A DNA stretch of 64,000 nucleotides from Leptolyngbya sp. KIOST-1 (lineage in GTDB: Bacteria; Cyanobacteriota; Cyanobacteriia; Phormidesmidales; Phormidesmidaceae). Under the pieces are notes generated by a model. The model worked only from the letters and a program-made list of their open reading frames with translations, did not search any database and was not told the DNA's origin. The stretch spans positions 2,914,001 to 2,978,000 of the forward strand of contig NZ_JQFA01000002.1 in assembly GCF_000763385.1 (NCBI RefSeq), in the 5' to 3' direction. The translations under genes and the position numbers were made by a program. Shown piece by piece: positions 1 through 7,654 of this stretch (the first letter of the stretch is position 1; each line of letters begins with the position of its first letter).

Positions 1-343
1 CCTGCAGCAAAAACCGATCGACCCCAGGGGTAAAATCCACCACGGTATCGACCCGGCCATCGTTTCTCAGCACAAAGGTATCCTGTCCTGCCCCGCCGAC
101 AAGGCGATTTTGGCCCAGGCCGCCGTCCAGCAGGTCGTTGCCTGGTCCACCATAGAGGCGATCGTTGCCCCCACCCCCAAACAACTGGTTGTTACCCCCC
201 AGGCCAATCAAAATCTCGTCTCCGTCGCCCCCAATGAGCCGATCATCGCCAAATCCTCCCAGCAGAACGGTGCTGCCAAACAGGTTAATGGGGCCAATCA
301 GGGCAGAAATTGGGCTCAAAAAAGACAATATTAGCGATGCCAT
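1..343 (-). CDS. RTX-type calcium-binding repeat protein (3' part cut by window edge)
   Basis: The reverse strand is open from an ATG at 343 to the window edge (114 codons, no stop). A hydrophobic N-terminus (about residues 1-28, possibly a signal or anchor) is followed by nonapeptide repeats of the GGxGxDxLxGG type, for example [21 protein letters not shown] and [11 protein letters not shown]. These form the calcium-binding parallel beta-roll of RTX/hemolysin-type proteins. A segment like '[13 protein letters not shown]' then follows, typical of the end of a beta-roll block. A GGGAGG ribosome-binding site lies just upstream of the ATG and supports this start. Such proteins are usually exported or surface-bound. 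The function cannot be given because the rest lies outside the window. Confidence 0.8.
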   Translation of the reverse strand, partial: MASLILSFLSPISALIGPINLFGSTVLLGGFGDDRLIGGDGDEILIGLGGNNQLFGGGGNDRLYGGPGNDLLDGGLGQNRLVGGAGQDTFVLRNDGRVDTVVDFTPGVDRFLLQ

Positions 344-376
344 AATGCCTCCCGGCAAAAAATAAGCTGGCACAAA

Positions 377-391
377 CTATGCTCAGCATAG
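377..391. promoter_or_regulatory. 15-bp perfect palindrome upstream of the RTX gene
   Basis: CTATGCT-C-AGCATAG lies in the 69-bp gap between the end of the transporter gene and the start of the RTX gene, both read leftward. The place and symmetry suit an operator or a small hairpin. No T-run follows, so it is a poor terminator. Its function is inferred only from position. Confidence 0.35.
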
Positions 392-412
392 CGAACGCTA
401 ATTTCCTCTCAC

Positions 413-1321
413 TCACACTTTGGGCAGACTCAGCACGACATTTACGCCCAGCAAGATTAGCCCCATACTGGCCACCATAGGGGCGGTTAGCGGCTCCCGA
501 AAAAACAGCCAGGCCAGGGCCGCCACAAAAATCGGCACCAAACTGTAGACCACGCTGGCGGTGCGGGTCGGCCCCACCTGCTGAATGCTGAGGTTAAACA
601 GCAGGTAGGCAACCCCCGAAGCCGCCACCCCCATATAGACAATGGCCAGGAGCGAGTTCCAGGAGACGAGGGTGAGCTGCTGCCACCAGCGTTCGGCGGC
701 AGCCAGCCCCAGCAGCTGCCCCACCCCCGCCACCGCCGCATAGAAGGTGATCGTCAGCCCCGAGTAGCGCTGGCTCAGCTGCTTGATGATTAGCGAATAC
801 ACCACCCAGCACAGCACGGCGCACAGCATCAGCCCATCGCCCCGGTTTAGCTCCAGGGTCAAGAGGTTAGTCAGGTTACCCCGCGTCAGCAGCGTCAGCA
901 CCCCCAGCAGCGCCAGCACAATGCCTGCGTACTGGCGGCGGGTCAGCCGTTCGCCAATGAACAGAGCCGCCATCACCCCAGTCACCACCGGGTTAAAGGC
1001 GTTGATAATGGCAGTGTTGGCGGTGGCCGTGTAGCGCAGGCTGAGAAAGAAAAAATAGTGGTAGCCCACCACCCCAAACAGCCCCAGCAGCGCCATGGCA
1101 CCCCAGTCCGATCGCGCCACCGTTAGCGCCTTACTCGGCCGAGCACTACGGCTGATCAAGAGCCCCAGCACCACCATCGCAATCACGTAGCGCAGCAGAG
1201 ATGTCGTCAGCGGTCCCAGGTCCACCGTGGTGTACTTGCCCGCCACAAAGCTACCGGCAAACAGAAAGCTGGTCAGCACGGGCAGCCAAACCTTGGAACC
1301 GGGCAAAAAGGACATAGCCAT
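413..1321 (-). CDS. EamA/DMT-superfamily membrane transporter
   Basis: The protein is about 302 residues with ten hydrophobic segments arranged as two EamA repeats, the plan of drug/metabolite transporters (RhaT/YdcZ-like permeases). Family features include an N-terminal 'FLFAGSFVAGKY' helix, 'PLTTSLLRYVIA', and 'TANTAIINAFNPVVTGVMAALFIGERL' just before the mid-protein hinge. The second repeat ends with 'FFREPLTAPM..GLILLGV'. It should sit in the inner membrane and export or import a small metabolite; the substrate cannot be told from sequence. I chose ATG 1321 (1315 is an alternative) because the open frame further upstream is arginine-rich and runs into a low-complexity pyrimidine repeat. 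No clear ribosome-binding site is visible. Confidence 0.85.
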   Translation of the reverse strand: MAMSFLPGSKVWLPVLTSFLFAGSFVAGKYTTVDLGPLTTSLLRYVIAMVVLGLLISRSARPSKALTVARSDWGAMALLGLFGVVGYHYFFFLSLRYTATANTAIINAFNPVVTGVMAALFIGERLTRRQYAGIVLALLGVLTLLTRGNLTNLLTLELNRGDGLMLCAVLCWVVYSLIIKQLSQRYSGLTITFYAAVAGVGQLLGLAAAERWWQQLTLVSWNSLLAIVYMGVAASGVAYLLFNLSIQQVGPTRTASVVYSLVPIFVAALAWLFFREPLTAPMVASMGLILLGVNVVLSLPKV

Positions 1322-1396
1322 TGCTCTGAGGAGATAAATACTATAAGCGTTCAAACGCAGCCATTCCCAGCCCGATTCTGACCGCGATCGCCCCCC

Positions 1397-1530
1397 TCTC
1401 TCCCTCACCCATCCACCCTCTCTCCCTCACCCATCCACCCTCTCTCCCTCACCCATCCACCCACCCACCCTCCCTCCCTCCCTCCCATCCACCCTCCTAC
1501 CCATCCACCCTCCCACTCATCCCCCCAGTT
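1397..1530. repeat. Pyrimidine-rich tandem repeat, 22-bp unit
   Basis: Three near-perfect 22-bp units occupy 1397-1418, 1419-1440 and 1441-1462. Each contains CTCCCTCACCCATCCACCC. They decay into shorter CCCATCCACCCTCC blocks up to about 1530. The top strand is almost free of G. The tract lies between the transporter promoter region and the groES promoter. The core CCCATCCACCC recurs at 30991-31039, so this is a dispersed family rather than chance low complexity. Confidence 0.8.
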
Positions 1531-1582
1531 CGGGAACCCGTACAGGTCTCCGCGTTGCGATCGCCCCCCTCCGCGCCGTAAA

Positions 1583-1609
1583 TTAGCACTCGGAGCTTGT
1601 GAGTGCTAA
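1583..1609 (+). promoter_or_regulatory. CIRCE operator (HrcA binding site)
   Basis: This is a perfect match to the CIRCE consensus: TTAGCACTC at 1583-1591, nine bases, then GAGTGCTAA at 1601-1609. CIRCE is the operator of the heat-shock repressor HrcA and lies upstream of groESL in many bacteria, cyanobacteria included. It is 86 bp before the groES start codon. Confidence 0.95.
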
Positions 1610-1694
1610 GCTCTAAAGTCTGTGTGGTGCGCCTGTATTGCGTAGGGTATGTCCCTCAGGCGCTGTCTTAATAGCAAATTCGGAGAAGCATTGT

Positions 1695-2006
1695 ATGGCA
1701 GCTATCACGTTGGCGGCATCTAGCGTTAAGCCCCTAGCCGATCGAGTTTTGATTAAAGTAAGTGCGTCCGAAGAGACCACCGCTGGCGGCATTCTGCTAC
1801 CCGACACTGCCAAGGAAAAGCCTCAGGTGGGCGAAATTACCGCCGTAGGTCCCGGCAAAGCCGATGACAAGGGCAGCCGCCAGGCTATGGAAGTCAAGGT
1901 TGGCGACAAGGTGCTCTACTCCAAGTACGCCGGTACCGATATCAAGCTGGGCGGCGACGAATTTGTGCTGCTGTCTGAGAAGGACATTCTGGCGGTGCTG
2001 GGCTAG
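1695..2006 (+). CDS. groS: Co-chaperonin GroES (Cpn10)
   Basis: A 103-residue protein of normal GroES length. It forms the heptameric lid on the GroEL cage in the cytoplasm and acts in ATP-dependent protein folding. Family signatures are '[12 protein letters not shown]' near the N-terminus, the mobile loop '[19 protein letters not shown]', '[10 protein letters not shown]', and the C-terminal '[31 protein letters not shown]'. ATG 1695 is preceded by GGAGAAG at suitable spacing, so it is preferred to in-frame starts upstream. It is followed by groEL after a long 212-bp gap. The CIRCE element upstream points to HrcA control. Confidence 0.97.
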   Translation: MAAITLAASSVKPLADRVLIKVSASEETTAGGILLPDTAKEKPQVGEITAVGPGKADDKGSRQAMEVKVGDKVLYSKYAGTDIKLGGDEFVLLSEKDILAVLG

Positions 2007-2044
2007 GCCCAATTTTGGATTTTAGCTGGTGAATTTTGGCCGCG

Positions 2045-2064
2045 TAGGGTGGGCACTGCCCACC
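2045..2064. repeat. GGTGGGCAnTGCCCACC palindromic repeat in the groES-groEL gap
   Basis: A 17-bp palindrome with one central base (2048-2064) is preceded by GTA. The same module occurs at 16908-16924 and 18703-18719, so it is a dispersed intergenic repeat. Here it sits inside an operon and could form a hairpin in the groESL transcript. Confidence 0.8.
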
Positions 2065-2218
2065 ACTGACTACGCCGGATTTTATTGGGTTTTGCGATCG
2101 CCTTGCCCAGCCCTCCTAACCGCTGAAACCCGCCGTTTGCCTCCCCCCTCTGACCAAAACCGTCTGACCGACACGTTCCCGTTCACTCCTAACTCTTCTT
2201 GCGGAGAAAATCGATTCC

Positions 2219-3850
2219 ATGGCTAAGCGCATTGTTTACAACGAAAACGCCCGTCGCGCCCTCGAAAAAGGGATGGACATTCTGACCGAAGCTGTGGCCG
2301 TCACCCTCGGCCCCAAAGGCCGCAACGTGGTGCTCGAAAAGAAATTTGGTGCCCCCCAAATCGTCAATGACGGTGTCACCATCGCCAAAGAAATTGAGCT
2401 CGAGGACAACATCGAGAATACCGGTGTGGCCCTGATTCGTCAGGCCGCCAGCAAAACCAATGACGCTGCTGGCGACGGCACCACCACCGCTACCGTGCTG
2501 GCCCACGCGATCGTCAAAGAAGGTCTGCGCAACGTGGCCGCTGGTGCCAACGCGATTTCGCTGAAGCGCGGCATTGACAAGGCCACCGCCTTCCTGGTGG
2601 AGAAAATTGCTGAGCACGCCCGCCCGGTGGAAGACTCCAAATCCATCGCCCAGGTCGGCTCCATCTCCGCCGGTAACGACGAAGAAGTCGGTGCCATGAT
2701 CGCCGAAGCCATGGAGAAAGTGGGCCGCGAAGGCGTCATCTCCCTGGAAGAGGGCAAGTCCATGACCACCGAACTGGAGGTCACCGAGGGCATGCGCTTC
2801 GACAAGGGCTATGTCTCCCCCTACTTTGTCACCGACACCGAGCGTATGGAAGCGGTGCTGGATGAGCCCTACATCCTGATCACCGACAAGAAAATTGCCC
2901 TGGTGCAGGATCTGGTGCCCGTGCTAGAGCAAGTGGCTCGCTCCGGTCGCCCCCTGATCATCATTGCCGAAGACATTGAGAAAGAGGCCCTGGCCACCCT
3001 GGTGGTCAACCGTCTGCGCGGTGTGCTGAACGTGGCCGCTGTGAAAGCGCCTGGGTTTGGCGATCGCCGCAAAGCCATGCTCGAAGACATCGCCGTGCTG
3101 ACTGGTGGTCAGGTGATCTCTGAAGACACCGGCCTCAAGCTCGACAACACCAAGCTCGACATGTTGGGTCAGGCCCGCCGCCTCACCATCACCAAAGACA
3201 CCACCACCATTGTCGCCGAAGGCAACGAGAAGGATGTCAAGGCCCGCTGTGAGCAGATCCGTCGCCAGATCGAAGAGACCGACTCCACCTACGACAAAGA
3301 GAAGCTCCAGGAGCGCCTGGCCAAGCTCTCCGGCGGTGTGGCCGTAATCAAGGTCGGGGCTGCCACCGAAACCGAGATGAAGGACCGCAAGCTGCGCCTG
3401 GAAGACGCCATCAACGCCACCAAGGCGGCTGTGGAAGAGGGCATCGTCCCCGGCGGCGGTACCACCCTGGCCCACCTGGTGCCCGACCTGATCACCTGGG
3501 TTGATGCCAACCTCAGCGCCGAAGAGCACACCGGCGCTAGCATTGTTGCCCGCGCCCTGGCCGCGCCGCTGATGCGCATTGCCGAAAACGCTGGCCAGAA
3601 CGGTGCTGTGATCGCCGAGCGGGTCAAAGAGAAGGACTTCAACGTTGGCTACAACGCCGCCAACGGCGAGTTTGTCGACATGTTTGACGCCGGTATTGTT
3701 GACCCCGCCAAGGTGACCCGCTCTGCCCTGCAGAATGCGGCCTCCATCGCCGGTATGGTGCTGACCACCGAGTGCATCGTGGTCGATCTGCCCGAACCCA
3801 AAGAAGGCGCTCCCGCTGGCGCTGGCATGGGCGGCGACTTCGACTACTAA
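2219..3850 (+). CDS. groL: Chaperonin GroEL (Cpn60)
   Basis: The full-length 543-residue chaperonin forms the double heptameric ring that folds proteins using ATP together with GroES. Hallmarks are '[18 protein letters not shown]', the ATP-binding '[12 protein letters not shown]' (about residues 85-97), '[10 protein letters not shown]' in the apical domain and '[12 protein letters not shown]' in the equatorial domain. The C-terminus is '[10 protein letters not shown]', not the GGM repeat tail. In cyanobacteria, which usually carry two chaperonins, the copy behind groES is normally GroEL1. The start has a GCGGAG site upstream. Control is expected through the CIRCE element before groES. A strong terminator follows. 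Confidence 0.98.
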   Translation: MAKRIVYNENARRALEKGMDILTEAVAVTLGPKGRNVVLEKKFGAPQIVNDGVTIAKEIELEDNIENTGVALIRQAASKTNDAAGDGTTTATVLAHAIVKEGLRNVAAGANAISLKRGIDKATAFLVEKIAEHARPVEDSKSIAQVGSISAGNDEEVGAMIAEAMEKVGREGVISLEEGKSMTTELEVTEGMRFDKGYVSPYFVTDTERMEAVLDEPYILITDKKIALVQDLVPVLEQVARSGRPLIIIAEDIEKEALATLVVNRLRGVLNVAAVKAPGFGDRRKAMLEDIAVLTGGQVISEDTGLKLDNTKLDMLGQARRLTITKDTTTIVAEGNEKDVKARCEQIRRQIEETDSTYDKEKLQERLAKLSGGVAVIKVGAATETEMKDRKLRLEDAINATKAAVEEGIVPGGGTTLAHLVPDLITWVDANLSAEEHTGASIVARALAAPLMRIAENAGQNGAVIAERVKEKDFNVGYNAANGEFVDMFDAGIVDPAKVTRSALQNAASIAGMVLTTECIVVDLPEPKEGAPAGAGMGGDFDY

Positions 3851-3895
3851 GCGATCGCCCAACACCAGGTGGCGATGATCACCTGACTTAGCTTG

Positions 3896-3931
3896 AAAGC
3901 CGCCCTGACTATCATCAGGGCGGCTTTTTTT
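3896..3931 (+). terminator. Rho-independent terminator of groESL
   Basis: A 13-bp perfect stem (3896-3908 with 3915-3927, rich in GCCGCCCTGA) has a 6-nt loop and runs into seven Ts (3925-3931). It lies 46 bp after the groEL stop. Confidence 0.93.
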
Positions 3932-4113
3932 ATTGGCCCTTGACACCACTCCAGCTCCGTCTCCTGCCAGCTCCGACCCGCGGAACCTGGTTCGAAAACA
4001 TTGAGCCCGTAGCGCATTGCCGTAGCCGAGCAGGCTCGATGCCCTTCGCCCGACTGAATCGGGGCCAACCAGACAGGATTGGATATCAGCCCCCTTCAGG
4101 TTTCTAGATCGAC

Positions 4114-4127
4114 GTATCAAAGGCTAC
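4114..4127 (+). promoter_or_regulatory. Candidate NtcA box (GTA-N8-TAC)
   Basis: GTATCAAAGGCTAC fits the cyanobacterial nitrogen-control consensus GTA-N8-TAC and lies 74 bp before the GS-like gene at 4201. One base separates it from the palindrome at 4129-4146. The six-base pattern is expected by chance about sixteen times in 64 kb, and no good -10 box sits at the class II distance, so the case rests on position. Confidence 0.4.
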
Positions 4128-4128
4128 A

Positions 4129-4146
4129 AACTTGTCATAACAAGTT
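4129..4146. promoter_or_regulatory. Inverted-repeat operator AACTTG-N6-CAAGTT (site 1)
   Basis: AACTTGTCATAACAAGTT is a perfect 6+6 inverted repeat. A second copy at 14124-14141, read on the other strand, matches it at 16 of 18 positions and lies upstream of the glutamine amidotransferase/GS-like operon. The shared core TTGTnATAACAA resembles operators of HutC-type GntR repressors; that assignment is an inference. Confidence 0.55.
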
Positions 4147-4200
4147 GGCTTTACTGAAACCAGCCATAACCGCTTTATCCAAAGCTTAGGAGGTCTCACG

Positions 4201-5700
4201 GTGACTGGAGTGCTGACACGGGTTGACACCTCGACGGATCTGGAGCGCTACGTCGTCGCCGAGGGGCGCGATGAGCTGGTCAAGCAAGTGCGGGCCAAAA
4301 TTGACGAACTGGGGATTCAGTACATCTACTACCAGTTCATTTCGGTCACCGGACGCATTGTCGGCAAGGGCATTCCGGCCGACTACTGGGAAGCTACGGC
4401 GGCGAACGGCTTTCAGCTGGTCTACGGGGCGACGGTCAACCTGGCGATGGATCGCAACAGCCAGTACCTGGGCTACGGGCCAGAGGCCGCCGAACTCGTT
4501 GCCATCCCCGACCCGGAGACCTTTTGTCAGCTGCCCTGGGATAAGCGGGTGGCCCGGGTCTACTGCGTCTGCTTCCGCAACCGCGAAGAGGAGGTGGATG
4601 CGGCGGCGTTTTTGACCGGCGACTGTCGCGGCAACCTCAAGCGCATCCACACGGAATTTCAGGAGAAGCACGGCCTGCAGCTGCGCCACGGCTGCGAACC
4701 CGAGATGATGTGGCTGAAAAAAGGGCCCGACGGCAGGCCCGACGGCGGCGTCACCAAGCCCAACTGCTACCACATCGACCAGTTTGAGGAGCTGCGCCCG
4801 GTCTTTCTGCGGGTGATCGAGTACAGCCGGGCCATGGGCCTGGACATGATCCAGGGCGACCACGAGGACGCGCCGGGACAGCTAGAGCTGAACTTTATGT
4901 TCGACGACGCGCTCAGGACCTGCGATCGCCTCACCACCTACCGCCAGATCTGCGCCCAGGTGGCCCGCGAGTTTAACCTGATCGCCTGCTTCATGTCGAA
5001 GCCGTTTATGGGGGTGTCGGCCTCGGGCTGCCACCATAACCTGTCCCTGTGGCGCGGCGGTGAACCGGCGATCAAGATGTTTGGCTTTGACAGCCTGCCC
5101 GGTCTGGAGGGCAACTACACCTACCACCGGGGCGGCGAGAATACCTTCATGCCGGTGGAGGGCACCTCCAAACGCATTCCTGGCCCGGTGGGGCTGCACT
5201 GCATCGGCGGCGTGATTGAGCACCTGCCCGCCCTGACGGCGATCGGCTGCTCCACGGTCAACTCCTACCGCCGCCTGTGGGATGCGGGCTTTTGGGCTCC
5301 GGTGTACTCCGACTGGGGCTACCAAAATCGCACCTGTGGCCTGCGAGTGTCCGCCCCCGGTCGCTTTGAGTATCGGGCGGTTGACTCCATGGTCAACCCC
5401 TACCTGATGGCCGCCGCCATGCTCAAGGCCTTTGACGACGGCCTCAGCCGCCAGCTCGACCCCGGCGAGCCAGAGCAGCGCAATATCTACGAGGCGATGG
5501 ACAGCGGCAAGCAGGTGAAAAAGCTGCCCATGTCCCTGGGTGAAGCGCTGGATGCCCTGGCCTCCGACGAGGTAATCAAATCGGCGCTGCCGGGGGAGAT
5601 GTACCGCCTCTACGACCAGTACAAGCGGGATGAGTGGATCCGCTTTTTGGCCACCACTACTAACTGGGATGTGGAGAACTACATGGACTGTCTGCCCTAG
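4201..5700 (+). CDS. Glutamine-synthetase-family ligase 1 (gamma-glutamyl amide forming?)
   Basis: The 499-residue protein has the GS plan: a beta-grasp N-terminal domain (about 25-120) and a catalytic domain (about 140-480). GS active-site elements are present: E166/E168 in 'CEPEMMW', 'DHEDAPGQLELNF' (220-232), 'GCHHNLSLW' (276-284), 'NSYRRLW' (354-360), and 'FEYRAVDSMVNPYL' near 389. The family makes glutamine or gamma-glutamyl amides from glutamate, ATP and an amine. The substrate is unknown, and the tail lacks the adenylylation segment of GlnA. The GTG start is supported by AGGAGG at 4188-4193. An AACTTG inverted repeat and a GTA-N8-TAC match lie upstream. Two further GS homologues (11814, 15514) are nearby, which suggests amine use rather than bulk ammonium assimilation. 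Confidence 0.85.
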   Translation: MTGVLTRVDTSTDLERYVVAEGRDELVKQVRAKIDELGIQYIYYQFISVTGRIVGKGIPADYWEATAANGFQLVYGATVNLAMDRNSQYLGYGPEAAELVAIPDPETFCQLPWDKRVARVYCVCFRNREEEVDAAAFLTGDCRGNLKRIHTEFQEKHGLQLRHGCEPEMMWLKKGPDGRPDGGVTKPNCYHIDQFEELRPVFLRVIEYSRAMGLDMIQGDHEDAPGQLELNFMFDDALRTCDRLTTYRQICAQVAREFNLIACFMSKPFMGVSASGCHHNLSLWRGGEPAIKMFGFDSLPGLEGNYTYHRGGENTFMPVEGTSKRIPGPVGLHCIGGVIEHLPALTAIGCSTVNSYRRLWDAGFWAPVYSDWGYQNRTCGLRVSAPGRFEYRAVDSMVNPYLMAAAMLKAFDDGLSRQLDPGEPEQRNIYEAMDSGKQVKKLPMSLGEALDALASDEVIKSALPGEMYRLYDQYKRDEWIRFLATTTNWDVENYMDCLP

Positions 5701-5748
5701 TACTTGACCAACCTGATTGTGACAGGCTCCAACCGTCTAACGGTGCAG

Positions 5749-5798
5749 GGTACACGGTGTACGGTTTAAGGACTGCCGTGAACCGTACACCGTGTACC
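5749..5798. repeat. 18-bp perfect inverted repeat after GS-like gene 1
   Basis: GGTACACGGTGTACGGTT (5749-5766) and its exact reverse complement (5781-5798) are separated by 14 nt. Each arm also contains the small palindrome TACACnGTGTA. It could end transcription as a hairpin, but there is no T-run. The rest of the 5701-6169 gap contains two short GAAAC(C/T)nGGTTTC-like palindromes (about 5849-5865 and 5899-5915), and I see no gene in it. Confidence 0.7.
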
Positions 5799-6169
5799 GT
5801 GAGCCCCGCCAATCTGTCATCTTTGGCTTGGCAGACTCCTAGGTAGATAGAAAAACTGGGTTTCTGGGGCGACAAATAGGTCCTCTGGGGCGCGCCGAAG
5901 AAACCTGGTTTCCGGGCGCGTATTCTTTTTACGCTGTCCCTCTGGTTCCTACCTCTAAAGAGAGTTGTCGCAGGCGAGACCCCAGGGTTCTTCTGCCCTT
6001 GGCGCTGTGCAAATCAGTCTACCCCTACAAGCACCCTGGGGTCTGTGCAGCAGATTTCCCTTGTCATGGGAACCTGGAAAAATTAAGTTTCTCAGTATAC
6101 AGAAGCGAGACACCTGATGCAGAACCATAGGGGAGGTTTATGGTCAAAAATTCTCGCAGGAGACTTAAA

Positions 6170-7564
6170 ATGTCTGAAAATCGCAAAAAACGGTGGCCGA
6201 AGCTGTGGCCGTCGTTGTTTGTTGCCACGGTCGTTCTCTGCTTTGGGGCCAGCTTTTTGCCTACGGGCATGCCCCGGGCCAGCGCGGCGGTGCCTCCCCT
6301 CGAAAGCACGCTGCCTACAAGCTGCTCTAACGCTTCTAGCAGCCCCCGCCACTACCAGGTGGCCGCTAGCCCCGAAACGGTGCACTGGGGCTTTTACAGC
6401 AAAAATCTGGCCCCAGTCGTTGCGATCAATTCCCAAGACTACGTGACCCTAGAGACCATTACCCACCACGCGGGCGACGACTACGATCGCATGATTGCAG
6501 GTGACCCAGCGATCGAGGCGATCTACAACTGGACGGCGGAGGAAAAGACCATCAGCGATCGCGGCCCCGGCGTACACATTCTCACGGGTCCGGTCTACGT
6601 GTGCGGGGCCGAGCCGGGCGACCTGCTGGAGGTGAGGATGGTTGACCTGAAGCTGCGGCCCAGCGGCAGCGACCCCACCAAAACCTACGGATCCAACGCC
6701 GCCGCCTGGTGGGGCTTCCAGTACGACAACCACCGCGAAGAGCCTGCCCCTCGCGAAGTGATCACCCTCTATGAGATGGACGCCACCGGGGAGCAGGACT
6801 ACGCCACCGCCCTCTACCGCTACCAGTGGACGCCCCAAACCACCCCCGACGGTACGGTGCATGAAACTATCGACTACCCCGGCATCATTGTTGATCACGA
6901 CACCGTGACCGAAATTGGCGAAACCCTGGAAGGGGTAAAGGTGCCCCTACGCCTGCACCTGGGCTCCATGGGGGTGGCCCCCAGCGAGGCGGAGGTAGTC
7001 GACTCGATTCCACCCAGCTACTTTGGTGGCAACATCGACAACCGCAACATTGGCATTGGTACCGCCATGTACTATCCGGTGGCGGTGCCGGGGGCGCTGT
7101 TCTCCGGCGGTGACGCCCACGCCTCCCAGGGCGATTCTGAGCTGGATGGCACCGCCATTGAGACCTCAATTACCGGCGTGTTCCAGTTCGTGCTGCACAA
7201 GCAGGCGGATCTGGCGGGCACCATTCTCGAAGGAGTCAATTACCCGCTGCTTGAAACCCCGGACAGCTGGATTGTCCACGGCTTTACCTTCCCCAACTAT
7301 CTTGAAGCCCTAGGCGATGATGCCCAGAGCGAAATCTACACGCTGTCTTCCCTGGACCCGGCGCTCAAGGATAGCTCGGCCAAGCTGCGCGACTTCTTGA
7401 TGAACGGCATGAACCTCACTGAAGACGAAGCGTTTTCGCTGATTACCGTGGGGGCCGACTTTGCCATAACCCAGGTGGTGGACGGCAACTGGGGCGTGCA
7501 CGGCATTATTCCTAAGGGCATCTTTGACCCGGCCAATGTGAAGCCCAAGCCCGTAGCCGGGTGA
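6170..7564 (+). CDS. Exported acetamidase/formamidase family protein
   Basis: The protein is about 464 residues. After a basic start ('RKKRWPKLW') a hydrophobic stretch ends in 'ASA-AVPP', a classical Sec signal peptide, so the enzyme is predicted to act outside the cytoplasm. The mature part matches the FmdA_AmdA family: 'HWGFYSKNLAPV', 'GPGVHILTGPVYVCGAEPGDLLEV', and late in the chain 'FPNYLEAL' and 'LITVGADFAITQVVDGNWGVHGIIPK'. The family hydrolyses formamide, acetamide or short amides to ammonia and an acid. ATG 6170 has AGGAG at 7-nt spacing. ATG 6140, with GGGAGG only 3-4 nt away, is an alternative. A hairpin terminator follows. Its neighbourhood of GS-like ligases fits nitrogen scavenging from amides; this link is inferred. 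Confidence 0.85.
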   Translation: MSENRKKRWPKLWPSLFVATVVLCFGASFLPTGMPRASAAVPPLESTLPTSCSNASSSPRHYQVAASPETVHWGFYSKNLAPVVAINSQDYVTLETITHHAGDDYDRMIAGDPAIEAIYNWTAEEKTISDRGPGVHILTGPVYVCGAEPGDLLEVRMVDLKLRPSGSDPTKTYGSNAAAWWGFQYDNHREEPAPREVITLYEMDATGEQDYATALYRYQWTPQTTPDGTVHETIDYPGIIVDHDTVTEIGETLEGVKVPLRLHLGSMGVAPSEAEVVDSIPPSYFGGNIDNRNIGIGTAMYYPVAVPGALFSGGDAHASQGDSELDGTAIETSITGVFQFVLHKQADLAGTILEGVNYPLLETPDSWIVHGFTFPNYLEALGDDAQSEIYTLSSLDPALKDSSAKLRDFLMNGMNLTEDEAFSLITVGADFAITQVVDGNWGVHGIIPKGIFDPANVKPKPVAG

Positions 7565-7614
7565 TCCCCTGGGTAACGGTCTGTTTACCACCCTGACTAC
7601 ATCCGCAAAGGTCC

Positions 7615-7654
7615 AGAGCGCCTGGGGAGTGTGCAGTCCCTGGGCGCTCTTTTA
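7615..7654. terminator. Hairpin terminator between convergent genes
   Basis: A 14-bp stem (7615-7628 with 7637-7650; two G-U pairs on the + strand) has an 8-nt loop and is followed by TTTT. It separates the amidase from the convergent c-di-GMP gene ending at 7652 and could serve both. Confidence 0.8.
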
